Assembly (NCBI GenBank): GCA_973895155.1
Contig: OZ316893.1
Span: 17,174,001 to 17,238,000, forward strand
DNA: 64,000 nucleotides
DNA from: Marsupella aquatica
Lineage: Eukaryota; Marchantiophyta
Reading direction: 5' to 3'
A program made the position numbers and the translations under genes. Positions 11,900 through 23,472 of this stretch are shown here, piece by piece. Within the stretch, counting starts at the first letter, position 1. The number at the start of each line of letters is the position of its first letter. Under the pieces are notes generated by a model that had not been told where the DNA came from, ran no database searches, and saw nothing but the letters and a program-made list of their open reading frames with translations.

Positions 11900-14035
11900 C
11901 TATTTAAGCATCTGTGAGTATATTAAGCTTGAATCATGCCAAGGTGCATATAAAGATGTTATGGTCCCTCATCCGACTCAATAGTGAAAGAGGAATAAAA
12001 CCATAAATGGATTGGTATTGGGAAAATTTGATAGCGAGGAGAGACCGGCTTCAAACCCTCAAGCAAAGGTTTAACTTTGGAATTGAGGTTCAACTTTTCA
12101 CAAATTTGAGTTAGACGGCTAATTCTAAGGTGAATTAATCAGTGCATTTCAGCAACAAGTAGCTCAATCTTTTATCAAGGTTGTGTTACCCCACCTTCCA
12201 GTAGTTCATGGAAAAAATTACACCAACTAAGTGATGGAAATTGAGGAGTTATTCCATCCGGAATTTGAACCGGTTTCCATCCGGTTTTTGAGCCGGTTTT
12301 TGATCCGGTTTGGACATACCATCCGGTAGAAAAATTACCATAACTCTCAAACCATTTATCCAAATCAAGATATGTAAAGTGTGTTGGAAAGCTCTTTCCG
12401 ATGCGGTTAAGATATATATAAAGAAGTCTGAAAATGGACTCGAAATGACCCACTTAATATTATGAGACTCCAACCGGTGCAACCAAGAGATATCCGAGAT
12501 TTCCAGACAAATAATGGAATGAAGATTTTGAAGCGTTGTTTCCACACCATTTGACCTTCAAGATGTCTGACTTTGGACCAATAGGAAGCATGATCCATGG
12601 CTAAAGACCTTAACCAATCAAAATGGTTGGATAAGTATGAAATGATACTATGAAAAGATATACCCATTCATTGGAAAATGGAGAGACTCGATAGTCAAAT
12701 TCTTATTACTCTGGCACTCCTACATTTTACTTACACCAATGGACATTATCTCAAGACCTCATTTTTGGAAACCTTTCACTTTGAAACCAAGAAATGTACT
12801 ACTTGCTTCCTATTTTACTACTACCTTTGGAGGTATCACTTTCATGCCAAACCCTCTCAACTCCATTGATCCAACAGTAGACTCCACATTGGTGCAGCCT
12901 GACACTTCAACTCCTGAAGAGTAAAAAGTTATTCCATCCGGAAGTTGAACCGGCTTCCCATCCGGTTTCCCACCCGGTTTTTGATCCGGTTTCGTGTTTG
13001 AAGCCCTATAAAACTTAGTATAGGAAGAATTAGACTTTGAATTTTTGCTGAGCACTTTATCTCATAGTCTAGTTTCAGACTTTAGCATTACTTTTTACTT
13101 TTACACTTAGGTTAGGAATTGAAGAGGCATACCTCTTCAACTTTTGTTTAGAAGGAGACTTGTCCCTAAGTATAAGAGGGAAAGTTTCCACCATTTTACT
13201 CAGACTTACATTGCACTTTTGAAAGTCTCCTTCTTTGAAGTGAAGTAATAGATTCATAATTTTGGTGATCTATGCTTTGTGTTTGGACATTAGTGTGTGA
13301 CCATTCTTGCTAGAAAATCTATGGAAAGTGACTAGCAACGTCATAGTTAACCTTTAGGCTGACTGGAAATGCATGCCTGAGACCATGCAAAGGTCTAAAG
13401 ATTCATGTTGACTATGGAATACTTATGGCTTATTAAGTATTAGTGGAAGAAGCACCATACGAGAACTCACAAATTGCGTAGTCCTAAAAGAGCAATCTGA
13501 AGGATTGAATAGAAGAATAAGTTAGTTCGGAGTGATGAGTACCGCCTTGCTTTGACTTGGCCATAAAATTAATAAGGGCTATCTTATATACATCTTTTAC
13601 AAATTCTTAGATGGTTGGCTTTAAGGATTAGCTTTAGGCATCAGCCTAATTTAGTCAGACTCTCTGTTGACTCTTAATCGTGCCTAACTTAGTCATAGAT
13701 TGCTAAGTGGCGAGAGGAGATGAGACATTTAAGGCTCGCTTAATCCTCTCTTTACGCCTCCGGCTTTTGGTTGTTTTGCTATAGTTTTAGAATTAATTAT
13801 TGCATTGTTGATGATGCAAACATCACAATACCTGAGGATGTATTAAAACTCCTTCCACCTGACCTAAGCATGTCGATAAAGGCTTAAAATCTGAGATAGG
13901 TTAGCTTAACTATCTCAAAGTATATTAATACAATCTTTTAGGTCTCACAAGCTCTTAACGGGAATGAATTCTGGTTGTTTAAGAGGAAAGTAGTTCATAT
14001 TTCCTTAAACCCTACTCTACATGGATCAAGCAAGA
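11900..14035. other. AT-rich non-coding insertion between protease and RT of element 2
   Basis: About 2.1 kb with no credible gene where the polyprotein should be continuous. It holds two CCGGTTT-rich arrays in the same orientation (about 12255-12330 and 12932-12993), each introduced by GTTATTCCATCCGGAA/G-TTGAACCGG. I could not find matching terminal repeats or a target duplication, so its identity (solo LTR, non-autonomous element or rearranged filler) is open. Confidence 0.45.
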
Positions 14036-14287
14036 TTGGAACCAAGGCTGAGGCCAACTGATCGGATAGGGCATAAGTTTACTCAAGAGAGTTTGGCGAA
14101 GCTTAAGATTGGTTCGGATGGGTTACTTACGGAGGTGGAGCAAGTGGTATTTTGAAAGATGATAATGGAGCATGGCAAGGCATTCTCGTTTTCAATTGAG
14201 GAGATTGGTTGTGCAGATCCGAGTAAGGTGACACCGATGGTCATCTTTACTGTCCCTCATGTTCCGTGGGATCTGAAACCAATTTCG
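14036..14287 (+). pseudogene. pol: Start of RT of gypsy element 2, left of the CACTA insertion
   Basis: The frame reads LAKLKIGSDGLLTEVE, a TGA stop, then EHGKAFSFSIEEIGCADPSKV and IFTVPHVPWDLKPIS. This is the conserved region before the RT fingers in gypsy elements. The sequence is cut at 14287 by the CACTA terminus and continues at 26722. Confidence 0.8.
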
Positions 14288-14318
14288 CACTAGTAGAAAT
14301 ACCCCCTATTTTTTACCA
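14288..14318 (+). repeat. Left terminal inverted repeat of the CACTA element
   Basis: 31 bp beginning CACTAGTAGAAATACC. It pairs with 26688-26718 except at position 27 (T versus G). Confidence 0.96.
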
Positions 14319-17000
14319 AACCACTATTGACTACTGTGACAAGGTTATGGAAGTTTAGGGTGTTATCACTACATATGTCTTAAGTATCACTTCCACAAAG
14401 TTTCCACTCATTTGTTGCGACTCCTTTGCGATGTTGACTTTACCTACTCTTTTCAATCACTCATTCTTCAAGGTTCAAGGGACATTGTTCATGGTTCAAG
14501 GTTGTCCATGCACCTTTGAAGTTGGATGGGGGATACCACTTAATTACAACATCCCATCATAAGGAAAATGGCAGGTCCACTATCTAAGCTGATTGTCTTA
14601 GTTTAGGGTTCTTATGTGAGTGAGTGCTACTCACCAATTGCCAAACATTCAAGCTTTTTATGTGAGAAAACTTCAAATAGTAGAGGTACCCCCTTACATG
14701 AGCCCCTTACATGTCACTGGCTGAGTACCTTAGTACTCTCCACCCTTGTGCAGTACCCCCTTACATGAGCCCCTTACATGTCACTGGCTGAGAACCTTAG
14801 TACTCTCCACCCTTGTGCGCGGGAGCAAATGTAGGGTCTTCGTCCGCAAAGAGGGTTTACAAAGGGGAGGGGAGGTGGAGCGAATGAGGTGACTCATTGA
14901 GAGGGGCGATCGATAGTCGATCGATCAAGGAGGGAATGAAGGTTTATGGAGAATATGGGATTCTTAGTGTGCAGTGTGTCGGGCTCTCTGTGATTTCAGG
15001 GAGGAGGAAGGGTTTGACACCACACTTGAAGCAACCTGACCACATTCAATCGGGTGCTGGGTGCGTTTGCGAGTGCTCCTTGAAGGCATTGCGGGGGCAT
15101 TGCGGGAAATTTTAGGGTCGGACGCCAAGTTCGTGGTGCGGGGGTCCATCTTCCGCCATTAGCTTTGTAAGTCTTTACCTCTTTGCCTTGCATAGCATTG
15201 GGAGATGAGAGGAGAGGAAGTGCTTCTTGCTCTTGCGGTCGAAGACTCTCTGTGATTGAAGGGAGGAGGAAGGGTTTAGGGCCACACTTGAAGCGCAACG
15301 TGACCACAACCAACCAGGTGCTAAGTGCATCTACAAGTGCTCCCCGAAGGCATTGGAGGGGCATTGCGGGAAGACTAGCTTGGCGGGTCAAACGCAAAGT
15401 TGAAGGTGCGGGGGGGTCCATCTTCCGCCATTTGCTTGTTGGGTTGTTCTTCGGTCAAGAGGAGAATGAGCTAGAACAAAAACGCGCTGCGATATTGGAA
15501 GTGTCGGGTTTAGGGTGTCAACTTGTTTTCAAGACCGCTGATCTCTGGTGCAGCGTTGGGTGCGGCTGGTGTTCAGGTAGAGGTGAGAGGTCCCGTGCGA
15601 CGCACTGTGGTGCTTCATTGTGCTTTGTTTGTACTCTGTTTGTTCATCTTAACTCTGGAAAATTAATGACAGCAAAAACTATGGTTCATATATAGAAGGT
15701 TGTCCCTATTCGAGACCTCTCTTGCTGAATTCTCACCTCACTCTCTCTCGTCCTCTCTCTCGGTCTCGCTCTTCCATCGTGTCTCGCTCTTCCATCGTGT
15801 CCGCTCTCTGTTGCAGATTTCTCTCTCTCGCGATCCTCAAGTACGTGTCATCATCTCTCCCTCTCTTATGCACGCCCATCACTATAGCAATCTCATGTCG
15901 GGGTCGGCGTCAAACTTGGATTTCACTATGGAAATGTAGATGGGATCACAGTATATTGTCGACACTTTCATTATGCTTCGGCTTGAATTGCTCTAATCTT
16001 ATACACTAGTATTCTAGTGTGCAGAAGTGTTGTGCAAAACTAAGGTGGGGTGCGGGGGGTTTTTCTTTGCCTTTGCTGAGCTGCGATTTCAACTCAACGG
16101 TCCTGTCCTTAGTCGCTTAGTGCTTATTTGTGTCTTGCAACAATTTTTCAGACCTGCGCGCCTGTAATGCTTGTACTTTCAGAATCGCAAACTTTAGAGT
16201 ATACTCTTGTACTGTCAATGACTAAATTAGAAGTTATTACGCACGCCTATATGCTTCACTTGTGTCTTTGGAGGCTTTCGGATTAGAGGTTGCACAAAGC
16301 ATGGATGTCATAGCTACCCTAAACTTCAAATTTTCCTGCATGCAATTCTACCTCTACATTCATGTTTCGGCAACAGGAAGAACGCAAAGGGAGCAGGTCA
16401 CTCTTCCATTGACTACTTTGCCACTGTATGTATTCAATGTACAGGACATTAGTCAAATGTGATACTCTATAATGTACTCCTCCACGAACAACTAATGAGC
16501 CACAGAACTGGTGAGCCACACTCTGTCTATGGCACTTGCAGATCATTTTTCCACCCGTTGGAGAGCTTTCTCTTTTGCCAAGCTAGGCACAAAGAAATCA
16601 TTCCAGGGTTTTGTCAACTCCTGAGGTCTGTAATCACTCAGAGCCCTCTACATTGTCATTGCTTTGTCTGGGATTGGATTTTATGTATGGGGCGTCGATT
16701 GTATTCTACTGGCCTTCTTGCTGTGCTGAGCAATGTCCTGCTGTGGACTTTTGAATTCTTCTGCTGGTTCCCCCTATTTTCGTGGCCCCCAAAATTTATA
16801 AAAATTAATGTGTGAAAATGCTAGCCCAACAATTGCCCACCTTTAATGGCAAAAATCGTTCAATAATTGCCTATGTCCAATCTCAGAGTCCTAAACTTAA
16901 AATTTCCTCCATGCACACAACCCGTCTTGAATTTACAGCTTGAAATTACAGTTTCTCAAATCTTTGGTATTAATTCATAGTTTTAGTTTCTCATTCCTTG
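14319..17000 (+). other. CACTA 5' leader with internal duplications, no clear gene
   Basis: No convincing coding sequence. A 67-bp unit is tandemly duplicated (14686-14752 and 14753-14819, one or two mismatches). A longer block of about 180-190 bp is repeated imperfectly (about 14983-15161 and 15243-15434; both end ...GTCCATCTTCCGCCATT). Around 15718-15850 a CT-rich tract ends in TCCTCAAGTACGTG, which resembles a plant 5' UTR followed by a splice donor and could be the first exon of the transcript leading to the PHD ORF. Confidence 0.5.
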
Positions 17001-17060
17001 CATGCTTCACTACGTCACTGACTCTGGCCATATTGTGTTGTTTTCTGTCGGGGTAGAAGT

Positions 17061-17703
17061 CATGGCTCGTCCAAAATGGCCAGCACGCAGAGGCGGATCA
17101 CAGGTGAGGCACCATTCCATGAGTAGACATCATCATTGGTCCAATGCACAAATTCATCAGAAAGCCGCTCATGTTTGTGCCATTTGTGACGATGGAGGTG
17201 ACCTGGTCATGTGTGATGGCCCCTGCCTGAGACAATTCCATGTCAAGTCCTGGTCCACTTATGCACCACAAAATACATGCCCTGGGGTTGGGCTCCAGGG
17301 GGACCATCGGGGTGCTTGGACCTGCTTTGATTGTGCCACTAATATCAGCAAGTGTGCTCAATGTGGCACAAATGGCACTGTTGGGGGGGATCAACCAGAG
17401 CTACGGAAATGTCCTGACAGGTTTTGTGTTCGTTTTTTTTGTTTGACATGCCTGCCCCATGATAACTCTCTTTGCCCACTACATATTTGTCCTGCTTGTG
17501 GGGAGCCTGATGATGACTACTGGATAGACATGGTCCATTGTCCCAGATGTCCCACAGCCTGGCACCATGAGTGTTTACTAGCCCTTCAGGCAGAAGGGTA
17601 TGCATGTGACCGCCAAATTTATTCCCACTCTGCACACGGGGTTGATAGGTGGTTTTGTATTGCCACCTCCATACGATTGACCCTCATTTGCAGACCCCTA
17701 TGA
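17061..17703 (+). CDS. PHD-finger protein fragment carried by the CACTA element
   Basis: Starting at the Met of MARPKWPARRGG, about 210 residues. Residues about 38-55 read CAICDDGGDLVMCDG, the classic start of a PHD finger (Cys4-His-Cys3), followed by C-L-R-Q-F-H. Further Cys/His pairs (CFDC, CAQCG, CPDRFC, CLTCLP, CPACGEPDDDYWIDMVHC, CPTAWHHEC) suggest a second, extended PHD/zinc-knuckle unit. The arrangement resembles the linked PHD fingers of plant chromatin proteins such as EDM2, by motif look only. In such proteins the finger reads histone H3 tails. It is either a captured host gene piece or a native accessory of this CACTA lineage; the C-terminal end looks like intron read-through. Confidence 0.65.
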
Positions 17704-18643
17704 GAGACCATTTGACTTGGCTATTGCTGGATGACACCTCCAGCGCCAGCAACAAAACAAGTGGATCAGCACCAACAGGCTGAGCAAAATGAATCCAATA
17801 TTTCACATCTCACATTTTGGACTTTTTAATGAAGTGGGCACCTCATTGCACTGTCTACCATAGCTCAGAGACACCCTGCTACAGTGAGCTATCGATCGAC
17901 TTTGTGACTGCATAGTAAATTTGGATTTTGCTTTTTCAGTTCAGCCATACATGGTTCTGTCCTTATACTTTTGTACACGATGACACCTCAAAAACTAAGT
18001 TAACTTATATTTTGAAGACTGATTAAGTTAATTGCAATTTCAAAGTTAGGGCCTGCATAAGGATGTCTGTGTTTTTTCCACTTTCAGTGTGTATGGTAAG
18101 AGACCATAACTGTGAAAGACTAAAGATTCCAAGCAGACTGTTGCCTGGAGTAAAACAACATGCATGCATTGGAGTATGAAAATACATATATAGCTACCAT
18201 TATGTATTTGTTTTGGCTCTTAACAAAGGTCATCTTAAGTCGTGTGCCTGACCCATACATTTGTACTATTATAGATGTGACTGGAAATTGGACAGTTTAA
18301 TGATATCATTCTCAGTCCCCACCACTGTCACATAAGATATAGGTATTCGAATGTGAATTCAGGCTATATTCAGACAGGACAATATAAAAGGCCACATGTA
18401 TACTGAAGCAGGCTGTCGTTCTACTTTCATCAATGTAATTACATGAACACATGGTGAAAATAATTTGACTGAAGAGTATATGGTTTGTCCTATAACTCCG
18501 TGCTGGGATTTACTGCATGTACTGACTTTCGATCCTGTCATGTGGGCCACAATCATGGAGCTAGAGTGCACTTTGTGTCATAAGAGAGCATTGGGCTGAA
18601 GCATTGAGGGACAGGCAATTACGCGGGCACTGGTATTTCTCTA
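17704..18643 (+). other. Non-coding interval between the PHD and BRCT ORFs
   Basis: AT-rich, no supported gene. It could be an intron joining the two ORFs: the BRCT side has an acceptor-like TTTTATTACAG at 18649-18659 just before its first codons. Confidence 0.4.
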
Positions 18644-18659
18644 TTGGCTTTTATTACAG

Positions 18660-19316
18660 GAGGCATCATGCCTTCCAAACGGAAGCGTGAACCTGTCCCC
18701 CTTCCACCTTCCCAGTGTGCTCCCATCTTCCAAGGGGTCAAAGTCTTTTTTGTCCCAGGTATTCAGAGTGCAAGATTGAATATCCTTAGGAGAAAACTCA
18801 TTGAGCATCACGGTACAGAGACACAATGTCAACTACAAGACATTCAAGTCACCCATATTATTGCAAAAACATGGGAACATTGTCTGAAAATGGCATCTTG
18901 GTCGGTTTTTTATGACAAAGTCTTCTTGAGGCATGTCAAAGTACTTTCAGCAGAATGGATGTCTGACTCCCTTAGAAAAGGGACTGTCCAAGATCCTGAT
19001 GATTACAATTTGTTTGAGAGCAAGTACAACAGCGTCCAAATGATGAAAGATAGTCGAGATTGGCACAAGGCTCGTAGAATTACAGGGAGAGGTGGGAGTA
19101 GGGTTCCGTCTATTGACCAGATCACAAAAGTATACAATAACATTATCCCATATGAGACAGAACCCATCCCAGACCGTACAATGTTCAGAGGTGTGAGGGC
19201 TGTTATACTTGACAAGTCTATCAAGCCATATAGGGTCTGTCGTTTCAAGAGGGAGATCAGTAGAAGAGGTGGTACAGTGATTGAGAAGCTCACTAGTGAG
19301 TATACACCGTGTCTGT
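18660..19316 (+). CDS. BRCT-domain protein fragment carried by the CACTA element
   Basis: After a basic start (MPSKRKREPVPLPPSQ) comes a BRCT domain: IFQGVKVFFVPG, ILRRKLIEHHG, VTHIIAKTW and VKVLSAEWMSDSLRKG contain the expected hydrophobic core, the Gly turn and the Trp of helix 3. The form resembles the N-terminal BRCT of plant DNA polymerase lambda. A second BRCT-like start (MFRGVRAVILD ... FKREISRRGGTVIEKL) begins near 19180 and is cut at 19316, perhaps at an intron. BRCT domains mediate phosphoprotein contacts in DNA repair. The role within a transposon is unknown. Confidence 0.65.
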
Positions 19317-19387
19317 GATATTTCCTTCATGAAACTTGCATGTGTCCCTCCATGTACTTAGAATATGCAATTGTATAAGCCTGTCTA

Positions 19388-22300
19388 GTGCAAAGGGTAC
19401 ATAGCCAAGGTGTGCCTATGACAGTTGAAGGTATGGATGGACAATTGGGGCAAAGGAATCAGACACATACCAATGAACTGCAACTCCCTTTGCATCACCC
19501 ACTGAGGATTGCACGTCATGACTCCAAGTTGTGGAATAGAGAGGTGCTTAGAGCAAGCCGGGGCAGAAATGCCCGGATGAGATGCCCCTGCATGCAATGT
19601 CGAGGATACCACTCGATGACCCTAAACCAAGTGCATTCTCATCTTCAAAGGCATGGAAGACATCCAGTCCGCAGGGTGTGGAATGTGCCAGAGGAAGAGG
19701 ATTCATCGGATGATGAATGGAGGGCAGATTTTGAAAATGTGAATACAGCAAGACGCTCTGCATTCTTTCATAATGTCACTGGTCATGCAGGCTACAATGC
19801 CGAAGATGAGTATGTTCCACAGGGAGGTCCCGAGACTTCTAATGAGGACGGGGCAGATGTTCCTAGGATGGTTTCGGACATTTTTGAAGACCTGGATGCA
19901 CTTTATGAAGATGCAGAGGCACAGGGGGACAAAGAGGCAGACATGCATGGTGCAGGCCCGTCGGACCAAGAAGAGTTTGACATTGGAGAAGGAGTTGGAG
20001 ATGATGGTCAATTCTTGGGAGTTGGGGTCTACTTGGAGGAAGCTACGTCCCCATTGTATGGTGGTGCAAATTGCTCCAAACTAGGGTTCATAGTGATGTT
20101 CCTCAATATATGTGGATGTCACCATGTGCCCAACATATGTGTAACAGAGTTGTTGATGTTCCTACAAACTACCCGCTGGAAACATTGCTCCTAAGAACAT
20201 GTATGAGGCAAAGAAGGTGATGAGCAAACTTGGTTTGAATTATGTGTCCATCCATGCATGCCCAGATGGCCATGTACTTTTCAGAAAAGAATATGTTGAT
20301 TGCCTATCCTGCCCTATCTGCGGAAAGCACAGATATAAGAACGTGGGGAAGTCAACTCAACCTGCTAAGGTCCTACGGCATTTCCCTCTCATTCCAAGAT
20401 TGCAGCGCCTCTATAGGTGTCCATCCATTTCTAAGATGATGACTTGGACCTCTGATCACAAGAGTACAGATGGTTTGCAACGTCACGTTGGAGATTCCAA
20501 CCATTGGAAGTACATAGATGAGAAGTGGCCGAACTTTGTAGCAGAGAGTAGAAATGTGAGGTTTGGTCTAAGCCTCGATGGTGCTAATCCATTTGGAGAC
20601 AAGAACAATGTGTATTCTTGCTGGCCAGTGACTTTGATAAATTATAATCTCCCGCCTTGCATATCCACCAAGCGTTTTTTTGTGATCTTGTGTCTTATGA
20701 TTCCCGGCCCAAACTCTGCTATAAGTGCAAACATAGATGTTTGGTTGGCCCCTGCTGTGGAGGAATGGGTTATTCTATGGACACATGGAGTTATGACAGT
20801 TGATGCACTTTGTGGACCTGGTAGACCGAGGACATTCAACCTACGTGCAATGTGTGTTAATTCGATAGCAGACTACCCTGGACATAGCATGATATCTGGG
20901 CAGGTAGGGAAGGGATATCTGGGTTGCACACGATGTTACATCTGAACGGTCTGCTTCCTTGGGCAGTATCAAATTCATGGGCCACAGGCGATATCTTCCT
21001 GCCGACCACCCTTTCAGGCACAGGCCATCCCACATAGCCCGCTTCAACAACCAGAGGGAGCTTCGAGAGTCTCCTCTGTTGGTTAGTAGAGATCAACTTC
21101 TGCAGTGGGGACTAAACAAGGTGTCTTATGATGAATATGGTGCTTCCAGAGACGTGCCAGACGACCCAGCAAAGACTCATGGCATCAAAAGGCAGACAAT
21201 CATGGACACATCATTGGAGTATTGGAAGGTAACATTTGCATATTCACTTGTACTCAGTGAACCTATTCACAACAGTTTTTAGTTATTGTGTCTGAACCTA
21301 ATTGTGGCAATCATGCGTACTTCATGGGTGCAGGATTTTGAACCAAGCAAACATAACATTGATGTAATGCACATTGAGAAGAATGTATGCGAAAGTCTTT
21401 TGAAGTTTCTGTCAAGGGATAACGATACTGCAGCAGTACGAAAGGACCTTCAGGAGAAGGGCATTCGTCCTCAACTTTGGCTGCAAGAATCCCAAAATAG
21501 GCCGGGTGTGGTATTCAAGTACCAAGCTCCATATGTTTGCACCCAGAACGAGTGGAACACAGTTTTGTCTAGGCTGAGTTCGTTCAGAGTACCCTCTGGG
21601 TATGCTGGAGCCTTTGCAAAGCATATAAGGAAGAAGAAGTTGGGAAGCATGAAAACTCATGACTTCCATGTTATGATGCAAGACATTCTACCAGTATGTC
21701 TGAGGGGATTGATGCAAAAACCAGTTTGCAATGTCATTTTGAGATTGTGTCAGATCTTTTGCCGTATTTGTGTCAAGGTGTGGGACCCTACAACATTTCC
21801 TCAATTAAAGGCAGATACTGTGCGTGTGCTTTGTGACTTGGAGATCTATTTCCCGCCAACATTTTTTGATGTCATGACTCATTTGATCATCCATGCGGTT
21901 GAAGATTTGGGCCACTATGGCCCAGTGAGTACAAGGTGGATGTATCCAATGGAACGGTACATGAAGTTGCTAAAAGGCCATGTACGTACTTATTACAGGC
22001 CTAAAGCAAGCATGGCTCTCGGTTACATTCAAGAAGAGACCTTGGGGTTCCTAACAGAATACATGGCTGGTGTAGACAGTGTTACGGGCAGGGTGTGGGA
22101 TGCTGAGGAAGAAGAGGGGGTGGCTGGAGAGGTTCTTCAAGGCACTTTTACTTCCATGCAATTGTCTGCAGAAGTTTGTGATGCAGCACACTTATATGTG
22201 TTACACAATACAGTCATGATGCAACCTTGGTGGCAGTGAGTACTCATGTTTCCGCACCCTCCCTGCATTCCTTCTTTATTCATATCCATTTTGGTAGGAT

Positions 22301-22955
22301 ATGTACATTGTATTGAGAAATTGTTCTCATTGTCATCATTGTATGCAGGGAATATAATGTGCAGAAGGCCACCCAATTAGGGTTAAATCACCAGGCATTC
22401 CCTACTTTTCCTGAGTGGATCAGGACAACAATTTGAGAGCATAGCAGGCAAAACCCAAACATGGATAGAGATGTTCTCCTCTTGTCTGTGCCTCCCAGAC
22501 GTATTGTACAGCGGTATAAACGGATGAAAGCATATGGGAATCAGTACCGTGTGCATGATGATGAGGACAAGCATTTAGTGACATATAATTCGGGGGTAAT
22601 ATCTGTGTTTGAGCATATAGATGCTCAGAACAATAGGGGCTGCATGGAGATGGGATATGTCGGGGAGTTGGCAGACATCTGGGCACTGAATTATGGGAAC
22701 ACAACACAACAAATCATCCTAATGAAAGGTTCATGGGTGAAGCCAGATTGGCATGGGCCAAGAGCAACCATGAAACGGGATATGGATGGCTTTCTAATGG
22801 TCAATTTTAACCAAAGACTGGCAGAATGGATGGAGCCTTTTGTGTTCCCAAGTCAAGTCGAGCAAGTGTTTTTTTTAGATGTGGAGGAGTCTCGTGGTTG
22901 GCATGTAGTCTGCCATAGCTCACCTAGAGTTCGAAGGATGGAGGTACTAAAATAG
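19388..22955 (+). pseudogene. tnpD: TNPD-like CACTA transposase (TNP2 family), frameshifted
   Basis: The main transposase. In order: an N-terminal Cys/His module (RCPCMQCRGYHS ... HLQRHG), an acidic linker, IHACPDGHVLFRKEY...CPICGKHRYK, the TNP2 core (RNVRFGLSLDGANPFG; YSCWPVTLINYNLPP; MIPGPNSA), HNIDVMHIEKNVCESLL, HDFHVMMQDILPVCLRG, FFDVMTHLIIHAVEDL, STRWMYPMERYMKLLKGHVR, and a DUF4216-like tail (NSGVISVFEH ... QVEQVFFLDV). Introns with GT-AG ends fit 21229-21333 and 22236-22348. One-base frameshifts near 20165 and 20935 and a TGA at 22433-22435 in otherwise conserved sequence disrupt it. Confidence 0.9.
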
Positions 22956-23472
22956 AGTTCAGTTTGGATGCACATGGGGCCTTTGAACAGCCGGCAGTAG
23001 ACGTTGTACATCGGGGCCAGGGGACCAGGGAGTACATCCCCTTGACAGTGAGACAGACTTATGAGGGAGAGGTTGAAGCTGAGATGGACGAAGATGATGA
23101 GTAGATGGATCTGTTTTGTTGTGAGTAGGTGACTCTTTGAAGTGCAATGAGTAGCAAATATGAGCAATAAATGGATGACTTGTTTGTGCAACCGTAGCAA
23201 CTTGGTGAGTAGGATGCCAGACAAAAATGGCATGTGTGAGTATGAGAAGCAGGCTGTCAAACACCGAGCATGGGTTCAGCAATGTGCCGCAGCCCTATTG
23301 GGTGATGTGCAAGAGGCTATTTTGGATATGTAAGGGAACTGTGCATAGTATGAGCTATATGCGTATGTCCTTGTGTGCGTCTATTCATTGTGTAGCTTCT
23401 GTAATGGACTACTACATTCATAACCCGTGTCAAATTTCATGTGGGTGTTGCAGTAACAAAATTATCCCAACA

